A stretch of DNA of 64,000 nt from Sanguibacter inulinus (GTDB lineage Bacteria; Actinomycetota; Actinomycetes; Actinomycetales; Cellulomonadaceae). Below the pieces are notes generated by a model. That model was given only the letters and a program-made list of their open reading frames with translations. It was not told where the DNA came from and searched no databases. Shown here piece after piece: positions 63,777 to 64,000 of the stretch. Numbering within the stretch: the stretch's first letter is position 1; every line of letters begins with the position of its first letter. Position numbers and translations under genes: made by a program. The stretch is taken from positions 62,001 through 126,000 of the forward strand of contig NZ_JACBYE010000005.1 of the NCBI RefSeq assembly GCF_013415325.1. Direction: 5' to 3'.

Positions 63777-64000
63777 GTGATGACTTGGCGCGGTGCACGC
63801 ATCCTCTCGACAGGCAACAGCTGGGACGGGGCGCTCGAGCTCACCGTCACCACAGATCCGAGCACCGCGCCCGACGGCTCGACCGAGGCGCCCCGCACCC
63901 TCCGTGCGCTCGCCTACCCGGCCCTCGTCGGACCGACCGTCGTCGGCGACCACGTCCTGCTCAACACCACGGCCCTCGACAGGGGCCTTGGCACCGGTGG
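63777..64000 (+). CDS. DUF3866-family protein, N-terminal part
   Basis: 74 codons are present before the window ends. WRGARILSTGNSWDGALELTVT, then LRALAYPALVGPTVVGD and HVLLNTTALDRGLGTGG, match the conserved N terminus of DUF3866 proteins, found beside pafB/pafC in actinobacteria. Function unknown. GTG 63777 fits the -10 spacing; the next codon is an ATG (63780) and is an alternative start. Divergent from pafB. Confidence 0.82.
   Translation, partial: MMTWRGARILSTGNSWDGALELTVTTDPSTAPDGSTEAPRTLRALAYPALVGPTVVGDHVLLNTTALDRGLGTG

Overview
The window comes from a high-GC Gram-positive chromosome, almost certainly an actinomycete and most likely a member of the Micrococcales close to Cellulomonas, Sanguibacter or Oerskovia. 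The evidence is RbpA, the Pup-proteasome-associated PafB/PafC pair beside TatA/TatC and HelY, the pgsA-like/DUF881/sbp/DUF881/GarA/FtsR block, a helicase-dead PriA, many GTG starts and strong GC bias at third codon positions. The genus is inferred, not shown. Nearly everything is core chromosome; no prophage, insertion sequence, CRISPR array, rRNA or tRNA gene was seen.

Region 1 (1-28.6 kb) reads mostly rightwards: end of coaBC, metK, priA, a HAD phosphatase, fmt, rsmB, rpe; an FMN riboswitch followed by ribD-ribE-ribBA-ribH; hisE-hisG; a PH-domain membrane protein; leftward deaD; the pgsA-like/DUF881/sbp/DUF881/garA/ftsR/merR block; a leftward orphan parA; pyc; two small genes; and a leftward cardiolipin-synthase-like gene.

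Region 2 (28.6-31 kb) is the point of most interest. It holds two unrecognised genes, one (29437-30186) with visibly lower GC and different codon use, and a 28-bp sequence at 30284-30311 with the layout of a chromosome-dimer-resolution (dif) site. The polar heptamer GGGGGAG occurs only on the + strand to its left (11 copies by hand count, last at 27750) and only on the - strand to its right (19 copies, first at 30867). The dominant gene direction also flips here. Together these indicate that the window spans the replication terminus of a circular chromosome.

Region 3 (31-64 kb) reads mostly leftwards: an ArsR/SRPBCC pair, a hydrolase, a membrane protease-like gene, a LacI-type regulator, the galacturonate operon uxaC-transporter-uxaA-uxaB with a LacI-type operator, a UvrA2-like protein, AraC/VOC, TetR/MFS, an LLM oxidoreductase, a DUF1349 protein, ArsR, rbpA with a SigR-type promoter, a YqeY-like gene, lnt-ppm1, and the pafB-pafC-tatA-tatC-dgk-helY-amidohydrolase run, ending with a truncated DUF3866 gene on the + strand.

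Two other patterns recur. Many genes start 6-7 bases after a TANNNT -10 box and have no ribosome-binding site, so they are probably leaderless. Short tandem repeats of 16-32 bp sit at several gene ends.
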